Assembly (NCBI GenBank): GCA_021846165.1
Contig: JAJZCL010000002.1
Location: 1 to 41,049, forward strand
From: Bacillota bacterium
Lineage (GTDB): Bacteria > Bacillota > Bacilli > Alicyclobacillales > SLC66
Length of the DNA: 41,049 bases
Reading direction: 5' to 3'
Below, piece after piece: positions 25,729 through 34,159 of the stretch. The first letter of the stretch is position 1. Every line of letters begins with the position of its first letter. The position numbers and the translations under genes were made by a program. The notes beneath the pieces were generated by a model. It was given only the letters and a program-made list of their open reading frames with translations. It ran no database searches and was not told the origin of the DNA.

Positions 25729-25902
25729 GAATGACCAGTGCGAAAAACGCGTCGGCATTCCCTGGTACGCCCCCAAAGTGTAAAGAATTTCTGCAGGCAC
25801 CAGTTCGAACCGCATCGAAAAAAAATCCAGTCCCAAAGACCGAGCAATGATGCCCACTTGTTCCAGCGCTGTTGCAAATTTGGCGCGTTCCTCACGATTC
25901 AC
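25724..25902 (-). CDS. spoVR: spoVR, fragment 1 of 3 (N-terminal part)
   Basis: These are the first 60 codons of Spo[17 protein letters not shown], then [17 protein letters not shown] and [13 protein letters not shown], which match the SpoVR N-terminus closely. The GTG start at 25902 follows GGAGGTGGGGGGGCG and overlaps the yhbH stop (25892-25894) by 11 nt, so yhbH and spoVR are translationally coupled. Beyond the core the frame runs into E2 ([11 protein letters not shown]) and soon ends. The ORF track starts much earlier, within the yhbH tail in a different frame. Confidence 0.93.
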
Positions 25903-26055
25903 TTCGCCCCCCCACCTCCACTTGGGAATGATTCCTGAAAAGCGCAGAGAGCGCCAGATACACATCGCTTTTTTCGCGAATGATGGCTTTGCGAAACCGT
26001 GGATTTTGCATGTGTCGGTACGCACTCATCAGTGTGGATGCGCGGTTATATTGAT
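25892..26055 (-). CDS. yhbH: yhbH, fragment 3 of 3 (C-terminal tail)
   Basis: The last 54 codons or so of YhbH are not marked in the ORF track. The frame reads [16 protein letters not shown], then [20 protein letters not shown], and ends at TGA 25892-25894. The known family C-terminus has the same YNRxSTLMSAY pattern. The upstream part of the gene is 10.5 kb away across element E3. The joined frame is E-I-N-Q-Y-N-R, exactly as expected for YhbH. Confidence 0.93.
26052..26055. repeat. E3 left core (att site)
   Basis: TGAT is shared with 36509-36512. Only joining at this 4-bp alignment keeps the YhbH frame; the longer shared ATTGAT would shift it. Confidence 0.7.
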
Positions 26056-26202
26056 ATCACTGTGCATGATGTACACGATCCAAATGACAACTTCGTTGGT
26101 GTCGGGAGGCATGGGTTACAAACTCCGTTGAACACCGTCATACTGGCAGAAATCACTTTGATGATTCAATTTTTTGCGGATCGTACCGCCCAGCATGCTT
26201 GA
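26056..26202 (+). other. 3' half of an ORF that is complete only in the excised E3 circle
   Basis: From the E3 core the plus strand is open as [18 protein letters not shown] and so on to TGA at 26202, with no start of its own. In an excised circle the right end of E3 (ATG at 36495, MRSST) would join it in frame to give about 55 aa. No family is recognised. It may be a genuine attP-spanning gene or a chance frame. Confidence 0.35.
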
Positions 26203-26263
26203 TGACGCGATCTCCGATCGCAATACTGATGGTATCTGGGCAACTTACCAAGTAAACTTCGCG

Positions 26264-27616
26264 TCACCAAGACACCGACAAATCCCTTGTCGGTACACGA
26301 TAATACTCCAGCGCTTCCGCGACAAGAGATTGCGTACCCGCAACGACCACCAGTCCATTCGCACCCGCCGCCCGCTTTGCAGCGGTAAGCGCGTCCTCAA
26401 GCCGCTCCGAACGCCCAGTCGGAACGGATCGACTCGCTTCCTCCCCAAGACGCAGCAGATCGAACGTAAGGTGTGGGTTCTGCGCCTTAGTCACCCACAC
26501 CGCATCGACAACAGGCGCCAGAACCGCAATGACACCGCTGCCGTCTTTGTCGACAGGCACCCCTACCACCAGCACCTTAGGAACAGCGTCGATCTGTTCG
26601 ATCACCTCTCGCAAGTGCATGGCGTTATCGCGGTTGATTGCGCCGTCGATCAACACCTGCGGACGGCGCATCAGTCGCTGCGTTCGCCCTGGCCAGTACA
26701 GGTTCGCAAAAGCGCCCTGCAAACTGGATTCCGGCAACGCCCCCCCAAGCCAGTTTTCTACAGTCGCAATAGCGACACCCGCGTTTTCCGCTTGATTCCT
26801 GCCGAGTAGGGACAACCTGACGCCAGCGTAACGAGCACGACGGGTGATCAAATCAAACACCGTTTTGTCAGACTCCGCCCGCACTCTTTCAAGGTGAAAA
26901 TCCCGCCCCAGTGCCAGTAGGCGCACGCCTTGGTCGTGCGCCTCTGCCGCGATCACAGCAAGTGCCTCTTTGGCTTGATCAGCCGCAATCACGGCTTTGA
27001 GTCCCTGATCAATCACGCCCGCCTTGTTCCACGCGATGTCCGTCAGTTCTGGCCCCAGCAAGTCCCGATGCTCCAGTTGGACGGGCGTTATCGCTGCGAT
27101 TTCCCCCAAAAGCTGGTTTACATCATCAAAACGAGCGCCGCGACCAAGCTCGAACACGTTCACATCCGTTTTTTGCGCAGCAAAATACAGCGCAGCCACG
27201 CAAGCCACAATGCCCACCGGCCCGAAGTACTCACCCGGCGCCATCCGGTTGCGCATGTCCTCCATCAATGGATATAGCGTTTCCTGCCATTTTATCCACT
27301 CATCTTCCGCAATTGCCTTGCCATTCATGCGAATGCGTTCTGTGAAATCGATCAAATGAGGGCTTGTAAACAGCCCCACCTTTAGTCCCTGTGACTCTAA
27401 CAAAGCGGCGATCAACCTTGCTGTAGAACCTTTGCCCTTGCTGCCCGTCACTTTGATGGTGCGAAGGCGCTTGTCAGGAGACCCTACGGCATCCAAAAGT
27501 TGGCGTGTGAGGTGTGGTGTGCGCGTGTCTTTATCATATTGCCCCCGACGATGCGGTTGGGCGAGGTGATAACTTTCAAACAAGTAGCCAATTGCGTCAT
27601 GAAACGATGCAAACAA
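26264..27616 (-). CDS. FolC-family Mur ligase-like protein (E3 cargo)
   Basis: This is a 450-aa protein of the folylpolyglutamate/dihydrofolate synthase (FolC) branch of Mur ligases. The ATP-binding loop TGSKGKGSTARLIAALL is at about residues 55-71, then FTSPHLIDFTERI and ELGRGARFDDVN. The C-terminal linker has PGRTQRLMRRPQVLIDGAIN, where canonical enzymes have DGAHN, so a conserved His is Ile here. Function as a true FolC is therefore open; it may be a paralogue acting on another substrate. It is co-directional with the PBP gene 15 nt upstream, forming a two-gene unit. Confidence 0.8.
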   Translation of the reverse strand: MFASFHDAIGYLFESYHLAQPHRRGQYDKDTRTPHLTRQLLDAVGSPDKRLRTIKVTGSKGKGSTARLIAALLESQGLKVGLFTSPHLIDFTERIRMNGKAIAEDEWIKWQETLYPLMEDMRNRMAPGEYFGPVGIVACVAALYFAAQKTDVNVFELGRGARFDDVNQLLGEIAAITPVQLEHRDLLGPELTDIAWNKAGVIDQGLKAVIAADQAKEALAVIAAEAHDQGVRLLALGRDFHLERVRAESDKTVFDLITRRARYAGVRLSLLGRNQAENAGVAIATVENWLGGALPESSLQGAFANLYWPGRTQRLMRRPQVLIDGAINRDNAMHLREVIEQIDAVPKVLVVGVPVDKDGSGVIAVLAPVVDAVWVTKAQNPHLTFDLLRLGEEASRSVPTGRSERLEDALTAAKRAAGANGLVVVAGTQSLVAEALEYYRVPTRDLSVSW

Positions 27617-27631
27617 AGGTTTCGCGCCCCT

Positions 27632-29587
27632 CTACGAATGCTTGACCGGCTTTGTGGAAGCAGTTGCGGATGTCGCGGTCTTGATCGACACTTGTGGCGT
27701 CTTAGGCGTCGGTGCCAGCGTGCTGCTGTACTCGGCGAAATACGCGTCGATCACCTCCTGCCCGAGCGGCGCCGCCGCCGTAAAGCCTTCGCCTGCAACG
27801 TCGGGAATCACAACGGCAATCGCGATTTTCGGTTTGTTATAGGGCGCGTATCCGACAAACACAGAGTTGTTGAGTCCGGGCGTGCCGGATTCGGCGGTGC
27901 CGGTTTTTCCCGCCACATTGATCGGGTCGTTGCCAAAATAATAAGTGGCGGTGCCTAGCGACCCGTGTGTCGCCAGTTCCAGCCCTTGCTGAATGATTTT
28001 CAAGTATTGCTGACTGACAGGAACTTTATCCATAAGATGCGGTTGTATCACTTTGATGACTTTGCCTTTCGGGTTGGTGATCTCATGCACCACTTGCGGT
28101 TGATATCGATACCCACCATTGGCAATCGCGGCGATATAAGTACAAAGACCGATGGTAGAGTACGCCTCCTCCTGGCCGATCGCCGCCGCTGGCAGGTCAT
28201 AAAGAGTCGGCGGGTTCGCGTACGTGACATAACCCGGCACCTCGCCTGGCAAATCCACGCCAGTAAGCGTGGTGAGACCGAATTTTTTCCCCATGTCATT
28301 CAACTGGTTAAGCGCCCGCACACGACCGCCGTACAACCAGGCATTGATGTTGGCTGGGGGATTACTTGTATTAAAGTGACCCAAATTAAGGCCAACTTGG
28401 TAAAAATACGTGTCGTCTGAAACCTCGATCGCCTCTTTTAATCCGACCCAGCCGAAACCGCCAAGATTCCAGTTGTGCATATAGTAGGTGCCGATTTGCA
28501 GACCGCCCCGGTCATCCACCAACAAGTTAGGCGTCATTTCATGGTGGCTTAATGCCGTCAGTGCTGTCAGCATCTTCTCTGTCGAGCCTGGCATATAAAG
28601 GCCGGAAATGGCTCGATTAAACCCTGCGTCATTGTTCAAATACTGCTGATAGTGCTGATTCGAAATACCGCCAATCCACCAGTTGGGGTTGTACGTCGGA
28701 TAGCTCGCCATCGTCAGCACGGCACCGGTGTGTACATTCATCACTACCACCGTTCCCGAGCTTACAGCAGGCATGCCAGAATTGCGTAAAAATTGGATCC
28801 GCGCGATCAAATCCTGCGCTGCAATTTTTTCCAGCGGCCCGTTAATGTTGAGGACGAGGTTATCGCCCGCTTTGGCAGGAATTCCAACGATGCCTTGATT
28901 TAAAGGAATGCCTGCTGGCGAAACTGGAATTTTCTCCTCGCCGTATGAGCCTTTAAGCACATTCTCGTAGGATTGCTCAAGTCCTGACAACCCCACCTGC
29001 GCATCCTTAGGGTAACCTGTACTTTGGTATTGGCTCCACTCGTTGGCTGGAATGGGGCCAATGAACCCCAACTCGTGCGCAGCCAATTCCCCCTGCGGAT
29101 AGACCCTCTGCGGTACTGTCATCATCAACACGCCCGGCAAGTCGTCGCGATGCTCAGCAACAAATGCCATTTGCTCCTGTGTCGCTTTCGCCGCCAGCGT
29201 CACCGTCGGTTGCAAAGGGTTCTGGTTGATCATGAGGTTCTCAAGTTTGGCTGAGCTTAGACCCAAAACGGGCGCCAATTCTTTCGCCACATTCGCTGCC
29301 GAGAGCGTGTCATTGGGATAACGAATATACAATATTTGGTATACAGGAATATCCGCCGCGAGTACATCGCCCGCGCTATCGTATATCCACCCGCGCGACC
29401 CAGGAATCGGCAGAGAACTGTAGTTTTGCGTCGCAACATCCGTTTGGAACTGCTGCGCTTCAGTGATCTGCAAATATCCCAACCGCACAATCAGCGTTGA
29501 CGTCGCGAGTACCGCCGCAAAAAAAAGCTGTTGTACGCGCTTGGACGTTTTTAGCTGTAGCTTTTTTCGTTGATTATTGTCCGTCAC
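27632..29587 (-). CDS. class B penicillin-binding protein, PBP2 type (E3 cargo)
   Basis: This 651-aa membrane-anchored transpeptidase has an N-terminal anchor (LFFAAVLATSTLIVRLGYLQI), a dimerisation/pedestal domain beginning PGSRGWIYDSAGDVLAADIP, and a transpeptidase domain with SxxK as STEK (MPGSTEKMLTAL, near residue 332), the second motif SDDTYFYQVG, and KTG in VAGKTGTAESG. It cross-links peptidoglycan peptides outside the membrane, as in elongation or spore cortex/germ-wall synthesis. ATG/GTG near 29587 opens MTDNNQRKK. The conserved motifs all look intact. Confidence 0.9.
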   Translation of the reverse strand: MTDNNQRKKLQLKTSKRVQQLFFAAVLATSTLIVRLGYLQITEAQQFQTDVATQNYSSLPIPGSRGWIYDSAGDVLAADIPVYQILYIRYPNDTLSAANVAKELAPVLGLSSAKLENLMINQNPLQPTVTLAAKATQEQMAFVAEHRDDLPGVLMMTVPQRVYPQGELAAHELGFIGPIPANEWSQYQSTGYPKDAQVGLSGLEQSYENVLKGSYGEEKIPVSPAGIPLNQGIVGIPAKAGDNLVLNINGPLEKIAAQDLIARIQFLRNSGMPAVSSGTVVVMNVHTGAVLTMASYPTYNPNWWIGGISNQHYQQYLNNDAGFNRAISGLYMPGSTEKMLTALTALSHHEMTPNLLVDDRGGLQIGTYYMHNWNLGGFGWVGLKEAIEVSDDTYFYQVGLNLGHFNTSNPPANINAWLYGGRVRALNQLNDMGKKFGLTTLTGVDLPGEVPGYVTYANPPTLYDLPAAAIGQEEAYSTIGLCTYIAAIANGGYRYQPQVVHEITNPKGKVIKVIQPHLMDKVPVSQQYLKIIQQGLELATHGSLGTATYYFGNDPINVAGKTGTAESGTPGLNNSVFVGYAPYNKPKIAIAVVIPDVAGEGFTAAAPLGQEVIDAYFAEYSSTLAPTPKTPQVSIKTATSATASTKPVKHS

Positions 29588-29898
29588 GATTTACACCACG
29601 TTTAGTTTTCTATCGAACCCCATTGTACCGAAAGCAGGCCGTATATTCCTGATGATAATCTGAATACACTGTTCAATGATCATATCCACACAATGTTCAT
29701 AAACGAGCATGCGAAAACATTGACAAGCTTACCCTTTGTGATAAAATTTGCCTTGACGTTTGGTACGAACCATGCGGAGAACTCATACTTACGCGGCGGG
29801 CTCCTTGCTGATCAAGGCGTTCGTCGCGTTTCCATTTTGTGGCGCACAAAAATGAGCTGCCGTGACATTCATCGGCAGCTCTACTGTAGCTATTTTCG
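29588..29898. other. intergenic region between the PBP and phaB genes
   Basis: This 311-bp gap separates two minus-strand genes. It contains the phaB terminator hairpin (29845-29881) and a plus-strand promoter-like pair, TTGACA (29721) and TAAAAT (29743) with 16 bp between. No convincing gene follows that promoter; a short non-coding RNA ending near the hairpin is possible. Confidence 0.4.
29845..29881 (-). terminator. rho-independent terminator of the phaQ-phasin-phaB unit
   Basis: On the minus strand GAGCTGCCG pairs with CGGCAGCTC across a 10-nt loop, followed by ATTTTTG. It lies 18 nt after the stop of the downstream phaB-type gene. Confidence 0.8.
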
Positions 29899-30639
29899 CT
29901 AAAACGTCAACCCACCATCGACGCTCAATATGGCGCCGTTGACAAAGCTGGCCTCGTCGGACGCAAGGAACAGGTACGCATTTGCAATATCCTCAGGCTG
30001 CCCGATGCGACGCAGTGGCGTCTTCTCCGTCATCATTGTCAGGATTTTTTCCGGCATTTTGTTCGTCATCGGCGTCATCACAAACCCAGGCGCCACCGCA
30101 TTGACACGAATACCCTTCGGACCAAGCTCTTTCGCCCAAGTCTTGGTCATCCCCACCACACCAGCTTTAGTCGCCGCATAGTTGGTCTGACCGATGTTCC
30201 CGAATAACGCCACCACGGAAGCGGCATTGAGAATGACGCCGCTTTTCTGCTCCATCATCACTTTGGCAGCCGTCTGTGTGCAATAGAACACGCCTGTCAT
30301 GTTGACGGATAGCACTTGATCCCACTTGGCGGGATCCATCTTCACCAAAAAACCGTCTCTTGTGATGCCCGCATTATTAATCAAAATATCGAGTTTAGAG
30401 TTCTTTTCAATAACGGTATCAATCATCTGTTGCACTTCATCTAAATTACTGATGTTGGCTTTGACAAACTCTACCTTAATGCCTTCTTGACTAAGTTCTT
30501 GGACGACCTCGTTCCCAATGCCTTCATCAATATCAGCAATTATTACCTTGGCGCCATTTTGCGCGAACAACTTTGCCGTCGCTTTGCCAATACCGCCAGC
30601 ACCGCCAGTGATTAACGCGGACTTTCCCTGCAATCTCAT
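29899..30639 (-). CDS. phaB: PhaB/FabG-type 3-oxoacyl reductase (SDR), copy 2
   Basis: This is a 246-aa short-chain dehydrogenase. The NADP-binding GGAGGIGKA is near residue 12, NNAGITRDGF near 87, the catalytic YAATKAG (Tyr-x-x-x-Lys) near 150, and a serine lies upstream in NAASVVALFG. It probably reduces acetoacetyl-CoA to (R)-3-hydroxybutyryl-CoA for PHA synthesis, though a FabG role is possible. ATG at 30639 (MRLQGKSALITGG) follows AAAGGTG. The upstream phasin-like gene ends just after this start, so the two overlap slightly. It ends the PhaQ-phasin-reductase unit. Confidence 0.82.
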   Translation of the reverse strand: MRLQGKSALITGGAGGIGKATAKLFAQNGAKVIIADIDEGIGNEVVQELSQEGIKVEFVKANISNLDEVQQMIDTVIEKNSKLDILINNAGITRDGFLVKMDPAKWDQVLSVNMTGVFYCTQTAAKVMMEQKSGVILNAASVVALFGNIGQTNYAATKAGVVGMTKTWAKELGPKGIRVNAVAPGFVMTPMTNKMPEKILTMMTEKTPLRRIGQPEDIANAYLFLASDEASFVNGAILSVDGGLTF

Positions 30640-30643
30640 GACG

Positions 30644-31144
30644 CTACACACCTTTACCGGCGCGTGACCAATCTCTTAGGTCATCGTTCATCAGTCGAAA
30701 AAACACGCGCTGTTGATTTTTTAAAGACTCTGTCATGTTGTCGTGCATACTCCAAAAATAACTGGTGTACTCATCACTTGACTTTTCTGCTTCGTCACTG
30801 CGATCGATCCAAGTGCGGTCGATTTTGTCAAATTGACCGAGAAAAAAATGCACTGGAGTCAAGGCGATTTCCTGGTATTTTTCTGCCACTTTCTTCAGTG
30901 ATTCATTCCCGCCAAAAATCATCTCATTGCCTTTTTGCACCGCTTCATGGTACACCTGCTCTGTCTGCTGACGACGATCCTGCACCCATTTGCGTGCATC
31001 GCCGTACGTTTTGCGCCACAAATCGTTGTTCACATTTGACTTGCGAGCATAAGCCACGAGGGCTTCATAAGGACTCCATAGCATATCCACGAAAGCGTCG
31101 CTCACCGTTTGCGACTTTTCAACCGTCTTCACTTCGCTCATCAT
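30644..31144 (-). CDS. phasin-like granule-associated protein
   Basis: This hydrophilic, helical protein of about 166 aa starts MMSEVKTVEKSQTVSDAF. It is rich in aromatic/charged heptads and has no signal peptide. Its position between phaQ and a phaB-type reductase points to a phasin (PhaP), a PHA granule surface protein that in Bacillus is controlled by PhaQ. Sequence-level identity is not certain. ATG at 31144 (or 31141) follows GAGGAGG; the ORF track's first 29 codons belong to the overlapping phaQ region. Confidence 0.6.
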   Translation of the reverse strand: MMSEVKTVEKSQTVSDAFVDMLWSPYEALVAYARKSNVNNDLWRKTYGDARKWVQDRRQQTEQVYHEAVQKGNEMIFGGNESLKKVAEKYQEIALTPVHFFLGQFDKIDRTWIDRSDEAEKSSDEYTSYFWSMHDNMTESLKNQQRVFFRLMNDDLRDWSRAGKGV

Positions 31145-31163
31145 TCCGCCTCCTCTAAGTTTG

Positions 31164-31559
31164 CTACTTCTCATCCCCTTCATTATTAAAAGGGAAAAGA
31201 TAGAAATCAAACATTTTTGAGTACATTTCAAAAAACTGCTTCAAAATGTCCTGATACTTTTGCAGCTGGTCAGCATACGTCTGCAAGTACTGCTCCCCCA
31301 CCTCGGTGAGCGAATAGAGACGCTTTGCCGGTCCGCTGGATGATGTGTCCCACTCGGAACAAACATAACTTTCCTTTTCGAGTTGACGCATCATCCGGTA
31401 AAAATTCCCTTGGTCAATCGTTCCGAACCCGATGGCGCCGAGTTGATGCATTAACTCGTAGCCGTGAACAGGAACGTTGCGCAAAAGGAGTAAAATATAC
31501 GGAACCAGCAATTCCTTCCCTGCTCCACCTACACCTACTTGGGGTTTCTCTTGTGCCAT
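31164..31559 (-). CDS. phaQ: PadR-family regulator PhaQ
   Basis: This 131-aa protein has a PadR winged helix: LLVPYILLLLRNVPVHGYELM (helix 1-2), GTIDQGNFYRMMRQLEKES (recognition helix) and RLYSLTEVGEQYL (wing). In Bacillus megaterium PhaQ represses its own and the phasin gene and is released by PHB. Position next to a phasin-like gene fits the same role. ATG at 31559 is preferred because GAGGGTG lies 8 nt upstream. It starts just after the terminator of the phaC unit, so it has its own promoter. Confidence 0.82.
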   Translation of the reverse strand: MAQEKPQVGVGGAGKELLVPYILLLLRNVPVHGYELMHQLGAIGFGTIDQGNFYRMMRQLEKESYVCSEWDTSSSGPAKRLYSLTEVGEQYLQTYADQLQKYQDILKQFFEMYSKMFDFYLFPFNNEGDEK

Positions 31560-31649
31560 CCCCATCACCCTCTGACTCATACATGTAGTTTACACTTATA
31601 TGCTTGATTTGTACACCCTTTTTTGAAAAAAATTTTTGTGTTCCCCACG

Positions 31650-31691
31650 CAAAAAGACCGCCCGCCAATCCATGATGATTGGCGGGCGGTC
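31650..31691 (-). terminator. rho-independent terminator after phaC
   Basis: A perfect 14-bp stem (GACCGCCCGCCAAT with ATTGGCGGGCGGTC, 8-nt loop) is followed on the minus strand by TTTTTG. It separates the phasin-phaR-phaB-phaC operon from phaQ. Confidence 0.93.
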
Positions 31692-31712
31692 TCAATCCCT
31701 GTATCCTGCAAA

Positions 31713-32819
31713 TCAGTCGTGCTTGGCGAGCCAATCCGCAGTTTCTTGATACACTCGTTTTCTTGCAACGCCGCCAAAGACAAGGCTGACGTGTCCCACT
31801 GGGTAGTTGTGTTCTTCCTTGTCCTCGCTGCTGATGTAATCAAACAGCGCCCGCGTCTGATCAACTGGCACAATGTGATCGTGTTCCGCTGTCAGGATCA
31901 ACACAGGGCACTCGATTTTCGCAAGATCTACCGCTTGATCCCTGAGCATAATCTCGCCATTAATTAACTTGTTGTGCTGATAAAAGTTGTGAATCCATTC
32001 CTTGTATGTCTGTCCCGGAAAATCCGTGCCGTCATTCGCCCATTTGTTGAGTAAGCGCCAATTGTGTACAAAGTGATCGTCATCCACTTTTTCTAATAGG
32101 CGCACCCACGGGTTGACAAAGTTTACCATCGGCTTCAGCATCTTGTTGCCGAAGTCAATCAAATACGAAGGAACGTTGCCGAATGTATCGACTAGTTTAT
32201 CCACATCAAAATAGCTTTCGCTAAGCCAATTGTTGTACAGTTTCGCATGACGGAAATCAATCGGCGCCGCAAGAACCACCAGGTTCTTGATTCGTTCTTG
32301 GAACAAAGCGGTCGTCATGGTACCGATCGTGCCACCCATACAGTAGGAGAACATATTGATTTGATCCTGGCCGCTGTGCGCACGCACCTTATCGATGGCT
32401 TTCTTCAAGTAATCAAGAATGTATTCCGCAAAACCGTTACGGCGATCCTCAATGCCTGCCTCGCCCCAGTCGATCATATAGACATCGTATCCTTGCTTAA
32501 CCAAGGCTTCGACAAACGAGTTGCCTGGTTCCACGTCGAGGATGTAAGGCTTGTTAATCATCGCGTAGACCATCAACACTGGCGTCTTCTTCGTCACCTT
32601 GTAGCCAGGAATGCTGAAGTGATACAACATCGTCTTGTTCTTATGCCAGATCACCCGTTTTGGTGTGAGCCCCACATCCGGTTCCGCTTTATTCATGACG
32701 CTCATTAATTTGCTGTAACGATTATTCCACAAGGGAACCGACAGGTTCTCCTGCTCGGTGTTCAAGCCACCCTCCACCGCTTGGCTCCAGGTTTCGAGCC
32801 AATCTGAGTATAAAGACAT
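31713..32819 (-). CDS. phaC: polyhydroxyalkanoate synthase PhaC
   Basis: This is a 368-aa PHA synthase of the class III/IV size. The alpha/beta hydrolase core contains the lipase-like box SYCMGGTIG (catalytic Cys near residue 150), VYMIDWGEAG (near 100), and the C-terminal acid and base in AEHDHIVP (near 303) and GHVSLVFGG (near 333). It polymerises (R)-3-hydroxyacyl-CoA into PHA granules and needs a partner subunit, here the PhaR-like gene two upstream. ATG at 32819 follows GGAGGGAAG. The ORF track starts 27 codons earlier in sequence from the phaB end. Confidence 0.95.
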   Translation of the reverse strand: MSLYSDWLETWSQAVEGGLNTEQENLSVPLWNNRYSKLMSVMNKAEPDVGLTPKRVIWHKNKTMLYHFSIPGYKVTKKTPVLMVYAMINKPYILDVEPGNSFVEALVKQGYDVYMIDWGEAGIEDRRNGFAEYILDYLKKAIDKVRAHSGQDQINMFSYCMGGTIGTMTTALFQERIKNLVVLAAPIDFRHAKLYNNWLSESYFDVDKLVDTFGNVPSYLIDFGNKMLKPMVNFVNPWVRLLEKVDDDHFVHNWRLLNKWANDGTDFPGQTYKEWIHNFYQHNKLINGEIMLRDQAVDLAKIECPVLILTAEHDHIVPVDQTRALFDYISSEDKEEHNYPVGHVSLVFGGVARKRVYQETADWLAKHD

Positions 32820-32874
32820 TATCTTCCCTCCGTAGTAAAAAGCCCTGTGATCAGCCTGTGCGCAAACGCCCGTC

Positions 32875-33648
32875 TTACATGTACATACCGCCGTTGACAC
32901 TCAGTGTTTCGCCGGTGATATAATCCCCGTCGACGGCAAGGAAACGCACGGCTTTGGCAACTTCGTCCGCCTTGCCGAAACGCCCCATCGGAATTTTAGA
33001 AATGACCTTCTCTTGCACTTTTTCCGAAACCACCGCCACCATATCGGTGAAGATGTAGCCGGGCGCTACGCAATTGACCGTTACGTTGTAGCGAGCGGTT
33101 TCGAGCGCAAGCGACTTCGTAAACCCGACCATCCCTGCTTTAGTCGCTGCGTAATTGGCCTGCCCAAAGCCGCCCGCCTGCCCGATAATGGATGCAATGT
33201 TAATGATTCTTCCGTAATTCTGTTCGATCATTTTAGGCAAAAAAAGCTTAGTGAGGTGAAAGACACTGCTCAGATTGGTCGCGATGACGTCGTTCCAATC
33301 CTGTTCCGTCATTTTTACAAACCTCGAATCCCGGGTGATGCCTGCATTATTGACGAGAATGTCTAATTTGCCGTAGGCATTCAACACCTCGTCATAAAGG
33401 CGGCGCACATCCTCGGGATTGCTGACATCACTCTTGATTGCCATGACGTTGGTATGAAAGGCTTGGATATCGCGCACGACTTCATTGGCGCGCTCCTCAT
33501 TCGAAACGTAATTGATGACAACCGTCGCCCCATGCCTTGCCAACTCTTTGGCAATTTCCGCACCAATTCCACGCGAACCACCCGTAACGAGCGCGACTTG
33601 ACCGCTCAGCGCCTTGCCGTGGTTCTGGCTATCTTCTGTGAGTGTCAT
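32875..33648 (-). CDS. phaB: acetoacetyl-CoA reductase PhaB (SDR), copy 1
   Basis: This 257-aa short-chain dehydrogenase has VTGGSRGIGAEI (NADP-binding, near residue 22), VNNAGITRDSRF near 97, and YAATKAGMVGF as the catalytic Tyr/Lys pair near 164. It likely reduces acetoacetyl-CoA for PhaC. It lies in the order phasin-phaR-phaB-phaC, typical of Bacillus pha loci (phaRBC). ATG at 33648 follows GGGGGTGAG. It differs clearly from copy 2 and is not a recent duplicate. Confidence 0.9.
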   Translation of the reverse strand: MTLTEDSQNHGKALSGQVALVTGGSRGIGAEIAKELARHGATVVINYVSNEERANEVVRDIQAFHTNVMAIKSDVSNPEDVRRLYDEVLNAYGKLDILVNNAGITRDSRFVKMTEQDWNDVIATNLSSVFHLTKLFLPKMIEQNYGRIINIASIIGQAGGFGQANYAATKAGMVGFTKSLALETARYNVTVNCVAPGYIFTDMVAVVSEKVQEKVISKIPMGRFGKADEVAKAVRFLAVDGDYITGETLSVNGGMYM

Positions 33649-33679
33649 CTGAACTCACCCCCATGATAATATGCGAGGA

Positions 33680-34159
33680 CTACACTGACTCAGAGTCTGC
33701 TTGATTCCCGTCCGACTCCTCGTTCTCCGCGTTCTCCGTTTGCGAACGACGGCGTGTTCTTGTCGTTCCCTCTCTGGTTGCTTTCTTAGCCAGTTCATTC
33801 ATCGTTTCTTTGCTGAACGTATCGATGCGTTCGGCGATGCCCGCCAGTTGCTTCTCAAGCGACGTGAAGCGGTCATCTAGGTGTTCTTCGAGTTCATCTA
33901 CCTTATTCTCCAAAGCAACGATCATTTCCCCCAAGCGGGCAAAATCCTTGAGTGTCGGAAGTGTGTATGTATGCATCATCTGCTCAAAGGCCTTGACAAA
34001 CTGTTGCTCCATTTGCAAGGTGGTCGACAAAAACTGCCCGGAGAATTCCGCATACTCCTCGCTTTCCAGCCATTTTTGCATAGCCGACGAAACCTTAGGC
34101 TCCATCTCATTATAGATTGATTTCCAAACAGAAAACGGATCTAGAGAATTAGTTTGCAC
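33680..34159 (-). CDS. phaR: PHA synthase subunit PhaR
   Basis: This 159-aa hydrophilic, helical protein has the PhaR/PhaE-like element TLPTLKDFARLGEMIVALENKV followed by a coiled coil (ELEEHLDDRFTSLEKQLAGI) and a low-complexity acidic tail. PhaR is the required partner of class IV PhaC in Bacillus. The position upstream of phaB and phaC supports this. GTG at 34159 overlaps the stop of the upstream gene by 11 nt, so they are coupled. Confidence 0.8.
   Translation of the reverse strand: MQTNSLDPFSVWKSIYNEMEPKVSSAMQKWLESEEYAEFSGQFLSTTLQMEQQFVKAFEQMMHTYTLPTLKDFARLGEMIVALENKVDELEEHLDDRFTSLEKQLAGIAERIDTFSKETMNELAKKATREGTTRTRRRSQTENAENEESDGNQADSESV

Noticed and set aside
25645-26025. The 126-aa ORF of the track as one protein
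   Set aside because: Its N-terminal third is the yhbH tail read in a wrong frame and its last third runs into E2. Only 25724-25902 is spoVR coding.
29693-29902. A 69-aa plus-strand ORF between the PBP and phaB genes
   Set aside because: It has no ribosome binding site, no family look, and runs through the phaB terminator hairpin.
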